Source: Tenodera sinensis
Lineage: Eukaryota; Arthropoda; Insecta; Mantodea; Mantidae
DNA length: 64,000 nt
Direction: 5' to 3'
Assembly: GCA_030765045.1 (NCBI GenBank)
Contig: CM060966.1
Location: forward strand, 60,863,522 to 60,927,521
Part shown: positions 1 through 12,556 of the stretch, piece after piece
How the letters are laid out: the number at the start of each line of letters is the position of its first letter
Numbering within the stretch: the first letter of the stretch is position 1
Position numbers and translations under genes: made by a program
The notes under the pieces: generated by a model
Database searches by the model: none
Seen by the model: only the letters and a program-made list of their open reading frames with translations
Told to the model about the DNA's origin: nothing

Positions 1-1140
1 TCACTCACTCACTCAATCAGTCACTCAATCACTCACTTGCTCACTCACTCACCCAGCCATCCACCCATCCACCCACCCACTCACTCACCCACTGACCCAC
101 CCATTCCCTCAATCACTCACTCAATTACTCACTCACTTACCCATCCATCCACCCACCCACACACTTACTCACTCAACCACCCATCCACCCACCCAGTCAC
201 TCACTCACCCACTCACTCAATCACTCAGTCACTCACTCACTCAGTCATTCACCCATCCACCCACCCATCCATCCACCCACTCACTCACTCACTCAATCAC
301 TCACTCACCCATCCTCCCACCCACTCACTCACTCAACCACTCGCCCATCCACCCATCCACTCAATCACTCACCCATCCACCCACTCACTCACTCACTCAA
401 ACTCTCACCCATCCAACTACCCACCCACCCACTCACTCACCCATCCACCCACCCTCTCACTCACTCACTCACTCACTCAATCACTGACTTACGCACGCAT
501 CCACCCACCCATCCACCCTCCCATCCCCTCACTCACTCACTCATCCACTCACCCACCCACCCACTCACTCAATCACTCACTCACTTACTCACTCATCCAT
601 CCACCCACTCACTCACTTACTCACTCACCCACCCATCCACCCACTCACTCTCTCACCCACTCACTCAATCAATCACTCAATCACTCACTCAATCACTCAC
701 CCATCCACCCACCCCCTCACTCACCCATTCACTCACCCACCCACTCACTCACTCACTCATCCATCCACCGACCCACTCACTCACGCAATCACTCACTCAC
801 CCATCCTCTCACCCACTCACTCAATCACTCGCCGATCCACCCATCCACCCACTCACTCACTCACTCACCCATCCACCCACTCACTCACTCACCCATCCAC
901 CCACTCACTCAATCACTCACCCACCCACCCACTCACTCACCCATCCAGCCAGTCATTCACTCACTCACCCATCCACCCACTCACTCACTCACTCACTCAC
1001 TCACTCAAACTCTCACCCATCCACCCACCCACTCAGTCACTCACCCATCCATCCACTCACTCATTCACTCACTTACTCACCCATCCATTCACCCACCCAC
1101 TAATCCACTCACTCACTTACTCACTCACTCACATACTCAC
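1..1140. repeat. Degenerate TCAC/CCAT/CCAC tetranucleotide array
   Basis: The plus strand is almost only 4-bp words TCAC, CCAT, CCAC and TCAA for about 1.1 kb, and the array is cut by the left edge. It is very poor in G. The 379-residue open frame across it reads as Thr-His-Ser/Pro repeats and is a by-product of a 12-bp (3 x 4) coding period without stops. I treat it as a microsatellite, not a gene. Confidence 0.95.
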
Positions 1141-1214
1141 TTTTCTGTGAACTATGCAACAAAAATTGAGGAATAGTGCTAGGAGTGGTTTTAGATCCTA
1201 GTTTAAAATGTAAA

Positions 1215-1964
1215 CATTGGCGTCCGCAGAGGGGGTCACATGTTGGAACTTTACAATCAAACGATATTAATTCATTTTTCTGTTGTCAAAAAGTGTGAGA
1301 CATGAGTTACAGTATTTGTTATTCATAATACATAATTTATACACGTGTGTGTTTCAGTATGCGTGTATCTTTTGTTACTTTGTTACTCGTGCCTTTACTG
1401 TATACTGGAGTATGATAATTGTATTTACATGTCATGCAAACACAATATAACTGGAAATGATTGGCAATGCTGTATATATTAGCTTATTCATTATTGATTT
1501 GATTACATTATTATATTACAGGTTTTGGTTTTCAATCTCTATGGGTAAGAATTCTGTTGAATTTAAACCGTACAAACTTGTACAAAAATAAGTATCTCAT
1601 AAGTTATAGGCAACTAATAAATAATAAAATAAAAAATAAACGATAATAAAATAAGCATTTATAACTGTGGTACGAAAGTATTGTTGAGGGCAATAATTAG
1701 TAAAGTTATGTAGCTATTAACTGAAAATAATGCATTAGTTAATTGCATTAAAATGTGACTAACATTATTGGCAAGCTCATTTGTAACACGGGCACTATGA
1801 AACAATCGGGTATCTCTTGTGTACGAATATTCTGAGGCAACATTGTTCTTTGCCTCAAAGTTAAAACAACAGTCTAATAGTCAGTAATTGATTGCACATT
1901 AAATTCATTAATTTCCAAGGGGGTGGGGCTGCGGACATCTTCTCCCCCCTTCGCGACGCCCATG
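1215..1964. mobile_element. Non-autonomous hAT-like element X, copy 1
   Basis: The ends form an imperfect terminal inverted repeat: left CATTGGCGTCCGCAGAGGGG, right (reverse complement) CATGGGCGTCGCGAAGGGGG. They are flanked by 8-bp duplications matching at 7 of 8 positions, AATGTAAA (1207-1214) and AACGTAAA (1965-1972), the length typical of hAT elements. A 263-bp relative lies at 59099-59361 and shares both ends plus subterminal sequence. No transposase is encoded, and the interior is AT-rich and non-coding. It is therefore an internally deleted or MITE-like element. Confidence 0.7.
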
Positions 1965-1994
1965 AACGTAAATGAAGTTTCTCTTCAAAAAGTT

Positions 1995-2390
1995 AGGCTT
2001 GAAGTGCGGAGAGCGGTGCTGTCGTCCTGGCACGACGAGTGGTCAGCTCTCCGCGGTAATAAGCTTAGAGAAGTGAAAGAACTTCCGATAAACTGGGTAA
2101 CTTCCTGTCGCACATCTCGTCGCGAGGAGGTTAGTTTGGCTCGATTAAGAATAGGGCACTGCAATTTTTCGCACGGTTACCTATTTAAAAGGGACCCTGC
2201 GCCTCTATGTCCGCTGTGTGACAACGTTTTGTCGGTTCGCCACGTGCTCCTAGAGTGTTACTCTCTAGCGCACCTTCGGGATTCTCTGCAGCTGCCTGCC
2301 AGACTTGCAGAGGTCCTAGCGGACGACAAAACAGCGGTTGATAGAGTTCTTAATTTTTTAGCGCAGTGTAATATAAATTTGAGGATTTAA
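1995..2390 (+). pseudogene. C-terminal fragment of non-LTR retrotransposon ORF2
   Basis: About 131 residues in one frame end at a TAA at 2388-2390. The region contains LARLRIGHCNFSHGYL, then CPLC and RHVLLEC. This order (TRLRxGH-like motif, then a CPxC...H...C knuckle) is the conserved end of ORF2 in I/Jockey/R1-type elements, downstream of reverse transcriptase and RNase H. Reverse transcriptase, endonuclease and RNase H are absent because the element is 5'-truncated at 1995. The open frame runs back to 1923, but those residues come from the flanking hAT-like element and are not part of the protein. Family assignment rests on motif recognition only. Confidence 0.75.
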
Positions 2391-2600
2391 ATTTTTTAAT
2401 TATCTTGTTCTGCTTTTGGACATATTTATCACCTTGTTTCATATCTGGCTATTGCCACTGATTTCTACCTTGTATATTTTGTATTTTCTAGTATTTTTAT
2501 TTTTTGAGTGAAATTTATATCTGGCTATTGCCATGAGTCTGTTAAGGGCGCTGATGACCTAGAAGTTGAGCGCCCTTAAACCAAATCCAAATCCAAATCC
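1995..2600 (+). mobile_element. 5'-truncated non-LTR retrotransposon 3' end
   Basis: A perfect 13-bp direct repeat TCTTCAAAAAGTT flanks the insert (1982-1994 and 2601-2613), the mark of target-primed reverse transcription. The insert ends in a short tandem tail of AAATCC units rather than poly(A), as seen in I/Jockey-type arthropod elements. Only the last coding part and about 200 bp of 3' UTR survive, so this is a typical dead-on-arrival 5'-truncated copy. It lies about 30 bp beyond the end of hAT-like element X. Confidence 0.8.
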
Positions 2601-2745
2601 TCTTCAAAAAGTTCTTGTGAAAGCTAGTCAATTTTGAGTATAAATAAACAGAAATCTCAATGTCATTAAAGGTATCTATTGAAACTCATTACTTTCTTAC
2701 ATATATTGCCCTTGGTGAAATGCATCCTTTGTCGGAGGGATTTTA

Positions 2746-3603
2746 CATTTTTACTGTCTCTACTACGTGTAATAAGTAGAGGAAGTACTATATTCCACCC
2801 CAAAATTCGATGTGCTGATTTCACAGGAAATATGTTCTGAAGCCCCCTGAATAAAAAGAAAGCATTTTTAAAAATAGGTCCGGGTGCACGCGCGTGTGTC
2901 TGTCAGACTGTGAACAGCATATTCAAAAACGGAAAGTCGGTTAAAAACAAAAGTTGTTATTTAAGTTTAATATTTTTAAGGATGCAACACGAGGATTTTG
3001 AAGAAAATTACTCCATGCTAAACTGCCCTTTACATGGACGTTTGTCGAAAATTTTATTTTCTCGAAAATGGCTCTAACGATTTTGTTTAAAATGCCATAT
3101 GTTTAAGACATTTTTATAAAAAATGAAATGTACATTTTAAATGTTCTGGCTAGAACCTATGTAATCCTGTTTACCTTGGATGACCTTTGCTTAAGTGGTA
3201 ATCCGTAAGAGATAGACCATGTTTTACTGTACAAAAATGTAGATCTTGCTAAAACACACAGTTTATGTTCAAATAAAGTTTTTGTAGAGTAAACCAATTA
3301 GGAGATATTCCTTGTTATTTGTGTGAGTTTTGGAATACTTAATCGTCAAATGGAAGATCGTTATTCATTTGTTTTATATCTTAGTCATGCAAAGAGAACG
3401 TAAACTCAAAGCTTTACAACATGTGACTATCGCTCAAAGCCTAGTATTCCTATATTCCCCTTGCACCCACAAGGAAATAAGCAATAAGATAATTTCTGCA
3501 AATGTTTATCTCAACTAACATGAGGAGGATAGAGGATCAGGAGTTTGTAGGAATGGTTAGTACAAGAGTAGAGAAAGTCCTGTGAGTGCAACACATAAGA
3601 TTT
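2746..3603 (+). repeat. R860 dispersed repeat, copy 1 (full length)
   Basis: First of about twelve copies or pieces of one ~860-bp family in this window. Shared landmarks in order: a left end with ACTTTCTCTACT and a near-palindrome around TACGTA, a CCTGAATaaaaa stretch before GCATTTTT, an alternating CG/CA tract (here GCACGCGCGTGTGTGTCT-like), a segment on the TTTACATGGA theme, the GTAAGAGATAGAC stretch, and a right end with AGAGTAGAGAAAGT followed by GCAACACAT. ACTTTCTCTACT and AGTAGAGAAAGT are subterminal inverted repeats. No protein is encoded; a 62-codon frame at 3330-3518 is chance. The class is unknown. Confidence 0.75.
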
Positions 3604-4019
3604 GTATAAGTAAAGGAAGTATGAGACACAGTACCCACGGTTTCAAATGCAACCATTTGTTACCTTTGCTGTAGTCAAAGAGTATTATAACTAATGCATA
3701 AAATAATATTGATGATATAGCTCAAATTTTCTCAAGGAAAATATGGGATTTAGTTGTTTGATTTGCATAAGGATCTAATTAAAGATGTTGTGTTAATATT
3801 GAATGGAATATCAAACGAAAGGGACATCCTAAGTCTTGTATGTAAGCAAAAGCGAATTTCTTCATTTTTCTGAGGAATAAACTAGAAAATTTTCAGTTTG
3901 TCAGAGGGATTTTAAATTTTCCCACTTAGCGTATTTATATTGTGTGAATAACTACCACTTTTGTTATCGTTTTTTCCAAAACGAAATAAAAGTGCGCACC
4001 ATACAACAGCCTCAAGACA
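3604..4019. other. AT-rich unassigned interval
   Basis: I see no coding region or RNA gene here. A stretch near 3890-3920 (TTTGTCAGAGGGATTTTA) resembles the sequence just left of R860 copy 1 near 2728-2746, which hints at a duplicated flank. Confidence 0.4.
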
Positions 4020-4350
4020 TTGGAATTGGCTTTGCACCCCCATGTAGCTGATCTGCTACTTCAAACTTCACCCCGCCGCCCCCGCCGCCCCTACACAGGT
4101 GCCTGGATGTACGGGATTCCTTACCAGAGGCCTTTCCGGATCGCTAGATTGGTCGTGGCGGAGAAATTGGGTGGTCACGCATTCGTCAGACATCACTCCA
4201 CTGGACTTCTTCCCCTGGAGTTGGGACCGTATGTTCCTTAACTCCAGCGCAAGTTTGTGCACGGTATTGCCGAGTCGCCATTGTGTGTTATCACTGTTAC
4301 AGCGTAGTAAGAAATTGTCAACTCCTACCTATGAAACAAAACTTCTTTGA
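4020..4350 (+). pseudogene. Tc1/mariner-type transposase C-terminal remnant
   Basis: Two overlapping frames together give the end of a DDE transposase common in insect genomes. One reads FPDR, a stop, then IGRGGEIGW. The next reads HSSDITPLDFFPW, matching the family's SPDLTPLDFFLWG block, which carries the third catalytic Asp. An internal TAG and at least one frameshift show that it is dead. The same family gives the longer remnant at 40318-41148. I could not find terminal inverted repeats, so the element limits are unknown. Confidence 0.55.
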
Positions 4351-4544
4351 GTTTCTCTTTCTTTCAGTACCATTCATTTCATAACTTCGTATACATCCTT
4401 AGCAATGATTAATTAAAATGTGGGAGGTATGAAGGGGATGAAATGCGTGAAATACAGCTTAATTTATTTCAGAGACATGTTTATAAGATTTGAGGTGACT
4501 CTACCTCCTTTCTGAAAAAAGCTATGCTATTGATTTTTTAGGCC

Positions 4545-4645
4545 TGAAAAGGTCTATCACCCTTCGCCAGATTTGAACCCGCGACTTCCGGAACCAAAGG
4601 TATGTTATCTCTTCACCACGAAGGATGACGTATATTTGTCATATA
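4545..4645 (-). repeat. tRNA-like SINE head fragment
   Basis: On the minus strand the segment reads like a tRNA gene half: an A-box-like TCGTGGTGAAGAG, then about 40 bp on a B-box-like GCGGGTTCAAATCTGG. No acceptor stem or functional anticodon arm is clear. It is better read as a tRNA-derived SINE fragment than as a tRNA gene. Confidence 0.4.
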
Positions 4646-4784
4646 GAGGGGTTTAGAACACTTTTAATGGCCAGGTTCCAATTGAAAACTGAAAAATATG
4701 CATTATAAATGAACCACCCACGATAAGAAACAGCAAGACCGTGGTTCTACGATTGTTTTTGAAACTTTTAGTACCATGTATCAT

Positions 4785-4962
4785 TTTCTTTGTTGATGAC
4801 GCTGTCAATTGCCAGGATTGTTACAGGATCGTTAGTTTATCGGAATTCCGTCCCGCAGCAGTTCTTTTACATGCCACGTGGCGCTCGCTGTTAAACACAC
4901 TTAAAAACCATCGGTCTGGGCCGGTTGTGATCCCATTACCTTGAAATCAGTACTTAGAGTAG
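4785..4962 (-). repeat. SINE-like family 2, copy 1
   Basis: It shares GACGCTGTCAATTGCCAGGA, then CGTCCCGCAG, TTCTTTTACATGCCA, CACACTTAAAA and CCATCGGTCTGGGCC in the same order with 27186-27380. In the second copy the right end carries tRNA-like A and B boxes on the minus strand, so both are read as minus-strand tRNA-derived SINEs. Here the head is degraded. Confidence 0.5.
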
Positions 4963-6421
4963 TGAGCCACCCAGACCGACGTGACTTCCACCTAATTACT
5001 GTAAAATGCAATAAAGAAAGCAGTGAGTACCAAACGGTGTTAAAAGTGCACGTGTATTAATAAAATTATTAGAATGGAATTTCATCATCATTCACTCCTC
5101 CTCTTCTCGGTCCTCTTCTTGTTCTTCATCTTCCTCTTCGTCTCCCCATTATCTGACATCTATATACAGAGGATTTGTTCTACTTAACAGATAGGCGATT
5201 GTAAACTGCTTTAGGCAGTCTTAGAAGCTTTGGATTACATTAGATTGCATTTGTTTGTTGATGACCAGGTAGATCTTGAACATGGAACACGTCAGAAACT
5301 ACATAATCACACACAAATATAAATGCGCAAAGTGCACATTTCCAATTCTGCTGATAAAATGTAGGTATAACTACAATAAATATCATAACATTTCTAGTAC
5401 ATCGTAAGCGAAACATAAAATCACCGCATTTGACTTTTACAGCTTGTGTCATTGCATAATAGTTATCTATAAAGGTGTAAATGAATAACACCACACGAAT
5501 TTTACTGGTAATAGAGGGTTCATAGACAATCAGTTTGAGATAGGAAATCAATGGTCTACAAGTTAATACGTTATACGTACTCAAAGTAATTAGAGATTGT
5601 GACCAATAAATAATAAACAGAAATATATATGTCAATATTAACCACTGGAATCCAAGTAGTGCTAATTAGGAAGATAATAAAGCATGTCTGCTGTCTCTCT
5701 GAAGAAGCATTTCTAAATTGTAGCGTTACCAAAATCCTTAAATTGGAGACTTAACATGTGGCTGCACGCCACTGCAATGGATAACAGGTTATGGCGAGCG
5801 CCTACAGATATAAAGGTTAGTTCTAGAACGTGTGGTTTGGGCGCACGGGTATGCCGGCTGACTGTGGACCAAATGAAACAGAGAAATCGAGTTCAAACCC
5901 GGAGAGGGGATAAGCTTTTCCTTCCCTTTCTTTTCCGTTTTGAGAGCAATGTTGTACTTATGCTTTAAAATCGCAAAATACCACCATCATAATGCGCACA
6001 GTATTGTTTACTTCTATTATATAATTTATTTTCTGATTGTTTCTCACTCTCAAATTCTGTGCACCAAAATTTACAGGTTCAAACATTTGTCAGAATATTC
6101 TTCTCTCGAAAGATCGCAAAGCATTTGCAACGTTCATTGTTCAATGTGGTACACCAAACCTCATTGTCAGACCCACTGGTTACTACTGACCTTATTAATG
6201 GTTTACAAACGTTGAGTTTAGTATTTCTGGTTCTTATTACACTAGAGAAAATCTTTTTATTTGAATAATAAACTCATTCCCTGCCTGTATTCTTTCTCTT
6301 ATTGTATCGCTTAATTTATTATCAGATTTAATTAGGGTACCAAGAAATGAAAGCTGCACTTACTAATTATTTATTTCCTTACCTTTGTTCTGCTTATATC
6401 TACCTATTGTATTTTAATGCT
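4963..6421. other. Unassigned AT-rich interval between repeats
   Basis: No recognisable gene. It contains a CT-rich tract at about 5095-5150. A possible tRNA-like box pair lies on the plus strand near 5840-5900, with GAGTTCAAACCCGG fitting a pol III B box. A 131-codon minus-strand frame at 5240-5635 is Ile/Tyr/Phe-rich with no motif I recognise, and I regard it as chance. Confidence 0.4.
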
Positions 6422-6447
6422 TAGGGCTCGGAAGTTCATGCCCTAAA

Positions 6448-9260
6448 CAGTGGCGGCTGGTGAACAAAATAAGGTGTGTGCTACAGTACCGCACAATGAT
6501 TACACATTTTATATAATTAGTCTTACCTAATGCCGAAATATAAAGTCCATACGGCGCTCCTTCCGGCTGCAGAACTTATCGATCACCCTGGTATTAAACC
6601 CCTCCATATTAGAAGCGATGCTTTTCTCCATGGACAGCATTGCCAGAGCAGTAAGACGATCCTGTGACATAGTGTTTCTTAAGAACGTTTTGCGCGCTTT
6701 AAGCATAAAAAACTTCTTTCTGGCTCAGCAGTGATCATTGGCGTAGTGATCAAAATATTTAGTGAAGTCGTCACTTCAGCAAGCGAATCTTGCAGACTGT
6801 TAGAAATTATGTATTGCAATAGTTGCACAGCCCCGTCAATGTTTCTAAAGTCAGGTCTTGCATACAGAACGCTAAGTTGTGTCTTTAGCATTTTCTTGTT
6901 CAGTGTTGTATACGTAGTCACAGCAGTTTGAAGTTCATCCTCAGGAAACTGACTTAAAAAGCTGCCAAAGAATTTAGAGTTTAACAGCTTTGCTGCATCG
7001 AGATGACTAAGCGACTGAATACGACGTCTAGCTTCCTCGATAATGCGGTCACACACTTCTTTGGCTTCTATTTTTAGACATTCTACCTTCTGGCGTTTGC
7101 TCATTGATTCAGGTGGAATCACAAATATATCATCGGCTGCCTCTCGAATGTCACAGATGCACTGAATGAATGAAGACACAGCATTTTGTACTTTAACAGC
7201 CTCAGTTGATCTTGATTGCAGTTGATTATAAAGTACATCAACATGAGGCATTACTCGGTGAAAGAATTTCAACCATGAAAGGAATTTGCTGTCTTCTAAA
7301 TAAAGCCGAAGCCCATTTGCTTCCAGACAAGTCTTATCATGGGCAGAATTTTCCAACTCCGAAAAGCACTGCAGCAATTCTTCCTGATTTTCATAAATGA
7401 CATTAACAGTTCTGGATCTAAAATTCCACCTAGTTGCAGAACCACCAGGAACTCTTCTAGCCACCGCAGAATCCAGAGCTGCCAAGTGCTGTGGGGATCT
7501 TGAGAAAAAGGCAGGAAAAGCAGAGAGATTAAGAAAAAATATTCTGGCAGACTTATTCTGCGAAGCTGCATGCTCCATCATTAAGTTCAGTTGATGCGCA
7601 TAGCAGTGAATATACTGCGCATTTGGAAACTGAGATTGTACTTTGGCTTGTACTCCACCAACTGCACCACTCATTACTGAAGCTCCATCGTAAGTTTGGG
7701 CAATAAGTTTATGACGTTTATCTCTGAATAGTTCATTAAGCACTTTTAATATGCTTTCAGAAATTGCTTCTGCGTTTTGTCCCTCTGATTGCAAAAAAAC
7801 CCTAAAATCTCTCATATGGAACACCCGTTTTCTCATATCTAAATACTAATACACGCTGGTTCTGATGCGAAACATCTGTGGTTTCATCTGCCATAACAGC
7901 CACAAAATCAGCTTCTTGCATTTCCTCCAGAATCACCTCACGACAGACTTCTAACATACAATCTAAGAGTTCGTTTTGGATGGTTTTAGAGGTCCCTTTG
8001 AATATATGGTTTGAGTCCATGTGTTCCTTCACAGCACTATCAATGTTACTTACTAAATCTATAAGTCCTAAAAACGCGCCAGGATTTTCAGAAGATTCAG
8101 TCTCATCATGTCCTCTCAAAGCAAGCTCAAATGCACTACAAAACTTTATACAGTCAATTATGCGGGACAACACATACCTGTTTTTCTCTACTTGTAGATT
8201 ATGCTTCAGCTTCGCCTCTTGATAAGCACGGCTTAACTGAGTCACAATATTTGTACTACCTAAAGCACTTAAATCTAGTACATTGTTTAAATGTTTTACA
8301 TTTTGTTTGTGTTTATTAATAAGAACATTAATATGTCCTAGGTCTGTCACTCCCGTCGTACTCCACGAATCACTGTTCCCAAAAAGCAAACATGGAAAAC
8401 AGAAAAGAGCATTTCTTTCCTGACATCCACATATCCATGCATGCTCATAAATTTTGAGGTTAAATCGCCTGGTGTAAGAATTATTTCTCCCTCCTTTTGC
8501 AGGTTGCGCGATGTTTAAATGTGGTGTTTGCCTTCCTAACTGCTTCACTTGAACTTTTTCTTCTAGAGTCCTCCTAGAGAAAGGATAATTTATTAGGCTG
8601 TCCACAGAATTCATTTTAGCGTACACAACACAGATATTGCTCAGCACACGAAACTGACGTTCATAACCTGAGTTTATGGAGTATTTCGCGGTTATTTGTT
8701 GCTGCCAAAAATAAGTAGTGCCAACAGTAATTGCTCCACATGTCCAACTTCAGAGAGTTTTATTCTCTCTGTTGCGTGCAAGGTCTATCACCGGCAACAG
8801 ATAGTTGTCTCAACACCACATAGATGGCAGAAGTTGTATAACAGCAAGCAAAGTCGTTAGATGACATTGCAATCCTGCTATCTAGCGACTTTGTACAGAA
8901 GCAGCATGAATTAATGTGCTCCACTTTATGAGAGCACAACGCTAGGTAAATCCAACCAATAGGAGAACAGATTTCAAAATCGTACACCTATGTTTCGCAT
9001 GCGTGGATTGGTTTACATTCCCTGCAAAGGACTGAAGAATTTTGTAGCACCCAACGCATCACCTATCTCGTGTATGTGAGGCGTGCATCATCTTCGCACA
9101 CAATGAGCAAAGAACACTAGCGCGCGGCATATAAAATAGTGAAAGTGAAAGAAAATGTGCAATAATAATTGAGTATATGTTTAACACAAAGAAGAAACTA
9201 TTTTCTGCAAAATAATCATTGTGCTGTAGCACTGTAGCACATATTGACGAGCCGCGCCTG
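6448..9260 (-). mobile_element. hAT-1 (ZMYM1-like), copy 1, with perfect TSD
   Basis: The left end is CAGTGGCGGCTGG and the right end GAGCCGCGCCTG (reverse complement CAGGCGCGGCTC), a short imperfect terminal inverted repeat. Perfect 8-bp duplications GCCCTAAA lie at 6440-6447 and 9261-9268. The target is the terminal region of hAT-2 copy A, whose sequence resumes after the insert, so hAT-1 is the younger of the two. The element is 2813 bp, close to autonomous size, and carries a nearly complete but frameshifted transposase on the minus strand. Confidence 0.93.
6528..8647 (-). pseudogene. hAT-1 transposase, ZMYM1/TTF-finger type, frameshifted
   Basis: The protein would bind its terminal repeats and catalyse cut-and-paste transposition in the nucleus. 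Reading down the minus strand: a TTF/ZMYM-type finger region with CFPCLLFG; a DUF4371-like segment; first catalytic Asp in MADETTDVSH; second in AQTYDGASVMSG; CYAHQLNL; then the C-terminal dimerisation block with the Glu-containing motif ITAEPERSF and a tail ending at TAG 6528-6530. The N-terminal part (8647-7802) and the catalytic part (7836-6679) are in different frames, joined near PYERF/VFLQSEGQ. A second shift near 6715 separates the last ~55 residues. Met at 8615 is as plausible a start as 8647. It resembles insect proteins annotated zinc finger MYM-type protein 1-like. It is dead by two frameshifts but otherwise well kept. Confidence 0.85.
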
Positions 9261-9443
9261 GCCCTAAACAAACATTGAAATATGCATGAAAATATGTTCT
9301 TAAAAACTTCAAAATGTGCCAAGAAATATACACTATTTCATTAGAACAGTTCATGTCCCTTTGCAGTAGACGAGTTAGTGTAAATAAAAAGTTAACTTAT
9401 TCCTTAGAGATTGAAGCAGAAGTGGTTCCGCTGCTAGTATTAA

Positions 9444-10894
9444 CTGCTAAAATGCAGTTCACAACCAACACTACACAAATTTTCAACAGTAAAACGTCGT
9501 CTATTGTCTGGCAAAACACTCTTGTAACGTGAAAAACTTCTTTATACGTCACAAGATGTTATAGGGGCATATTTAAATGATGTTAACTGTTTCACAGAGA
9601 GAGTCAACACTCTTGATGTGACAGATGGTTTTCTTTTGAGGATGTCTCAAATATCGCACATCTGTTTATAACCACAATTTTTTGAAATTACATAATTCAC
9701 TTTCTCTTTCACTTTTTGTCCTATGCTACCAGGAACCGAACTTAGATCACATATTGTTTTTTCAAGCACAGTAAGTGATTCATGCAAAGGAAATCCTACA
9801 GCTTCCAATGCCGTTATGACTGTTCGTAAGAAAGAAAATAGGGCAGGTATGAAACTAAGATCCTTCTTTAACCCCGTGCCTGACAGAATATTTTGCACAG
9901 TTTGTATTGATGAAGCATCGTTCGAGTCCAATGAATTAATAACCTCTTCGACTATTTCTATGTGCTCAGCATAATATAAAACTGCATCGACCCATGTTCC
10001 CCATCGAGTAAACACCGGTGCAGGAGGAAGTCCAATATTAGGTGCTGTTGATCTAAACAACTTAACTCTTTTAGGAGATTTAACAAACATTCTTTTTGTA
10101 CTGGACACAAATCTATCTACCAGTGGGAAAGAATCGCGTATTGTCTCAGAAATTCGATGAAGAGCGTGTGCCTAACAAGTTATATGATTTAAGTTAGGAA
10201 AAATACCTTTCAGAGTTTGTCTTGATTTTACCATATAAGGTAACAAATAAAAACTACCAATTGTATTCGATTCCACATGGCTATAGTAATTTCAAAGAGT
10301 CCATCACAAACTGTGTCACAGTTACATTGTCAGTGGCCGACAATTCGCACAGGTTAAGAACATACGGTGTAGTCTTTTGTTCATTATTTAAAGCACCTAC
10401 GATTATATTAGCAATAGAACAGTGCTCAGAATCAGGGGTCTCATCAACAGACAACCACACAAACTGATCCGCTAAATTTTGTACATTTGACAATACGTTA
10501 TTGTAACAATGCCCTACATAAGTCTTACGCAGTGTACTTTCTTCAGGCACATGTTGTCGAGTGTACTTGGCAAGAAAGTTTTTAAATATCGGATTATTAA
10601 TTTTGAACAAGGGAATATCAGCAGCTAAAAAAAGCTTGGCACAAGTCATAGGAAAATTCAGTAACCCTTACTTCCTAAACACCCTACTAATTGTTTTAGA
10701 ACAGGTTCTTTGTTTGCGAGTTTTCTAATTGAATTCTCCTTATGTTTTGCTGTGTTTATGTGCTGAACTATTTGAAATCTTTTGTCACACGCTCCACAAA
10801 ACAGTGCCCAATTATCTGTAGATACTAAATCACCCGAAAACTCTTTCGGCAAATTAATTAATCTATCACTCTAAGTTGGTTTTATTTTCGGCAT
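9444..10894 (-). pseudogene. hAT-2 transposase copy A (BED-finger, CGGBP1-like), broken
   Basis: The start ATG complement is at 10892-10894, at the same place as in copies B and C. An N-terminal BED-type finger follows (LFCGACDKRF ... HINTAKHKE). Then come WLSVDETPDSE (first catalytic Asp), a TAG stop after DSLKLL shared with copies B and C, FTRWGTWVDAVLYYAEH, and a degraded C-terminal dimerisation region near 9444-9545. Several frameshifts divide it into pieces 10852-10658, 10649-10281 and 10108-9647. Proteins of this form in insects are often labelled CGG triplet repeat-binding protein 1-like. It is the most decayed of the three copies. Confidence 0.75.
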
Positions 10895-11055
10895 TTGAAG
10901 AGCTTTTTAATATTTTATACGCATAATTTAATTTGGAGGGAACTAGTTCACAACACTGTTACGTTTGAAGTAGTGATGGAAGTATTCGAATGCAAAATGT
11001 CGATATATTCGATTCTGAAAGTTCTCGAGATGCTCTCGAATCCTTATGCTGTATT

Positions 11056-11330
11056 CGAATACTTCACCCGGTTCTCGGTTTTCGTTTGTTAATTACTACT
11101 TTGCTGTTATCGAATACTTCACTCGGTTCTCGTTTGTTAATTACTACTCTGCTGTTATCGAATACTTCACTCGGTTCTCGTTTGTTAATTACTACTCTGC
11201 TGTTATCGAATACTTCACTCGTTTCTCGTTTGTTAATTACTACTCTGCTGTTATCGAATACTTCACTCGGTTCTCGTTTGTTAATTGCTACTCTGCTGTT
11301 ATCGAATACTCACGACTTGTTCTCGGTTCT
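11056..11330. repeat. 48-bp tandem repeat, about five copies
   Basis: The word GTTAATT recurs at 11088, 11136, 11184, 11232 and 11280, exactly 48 bp apart. Each unit includes CTGCTGTTATCGAATACTTC. Because 48 is divisible by three, frames across it give 16-residue peptide repeats that are not genes. The units include the subterminal TATCGAATA-type motif of the host hAT-3 element, so the array may have amplified subterminal transposase-binding words. Confidence 0.9.
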
Positions 11331-11628
11331 CGTTTGCGTATGTTATGAATGCTGAATTCGAATGTTTCACTCGGCTTGTTCCCGGTTTATGGAATACCGG
11401 AACGCACATTACGGGATCAGTTAACTAGAACATATGGACGTCAATGTTATAAATTTGACACTAAATTCATAAATTATGATATTATTTATAGCGCTGACAT
11501 ATTATTGATTTCTAAGTCAGCATATCATAAAATGGTGTATCTGCCTGTAAACCACTGTTTAACAATGAAAATAATGTATTATTGTGTCATATCTTACTTC
11601 ACAATATATATATATAATAATTATAATA

Positions 11629-12556
<928 letters not shown>

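Noticed and set aside
1..1140. Telomeric repeat
   Set aside because: The unit is TCAC/CCAT-type; arthropod TTAGG and vertebrate TTAGGG repeats are absent.
37..1176. 379-codon Thr/His/Ser/Pro-rich frame
   Set aside because: It follows the TCAC/CCAT tetranucleotide array exactly and has no non-repeat domain.
5240..5635. 131-codon minus-strand frame as a membrane protein gene
   Set aside because: It is hydrophobic through AT-rich codons, with no recognisable motif, no upstream signals and no second copy. Chance is more likely.
11056..11330. CRISPR-like array
   Set aside because: The 48-bp units are contiguous without unique spacers, lie inside a eukaryotic hAT element, and no cas genes exist here.
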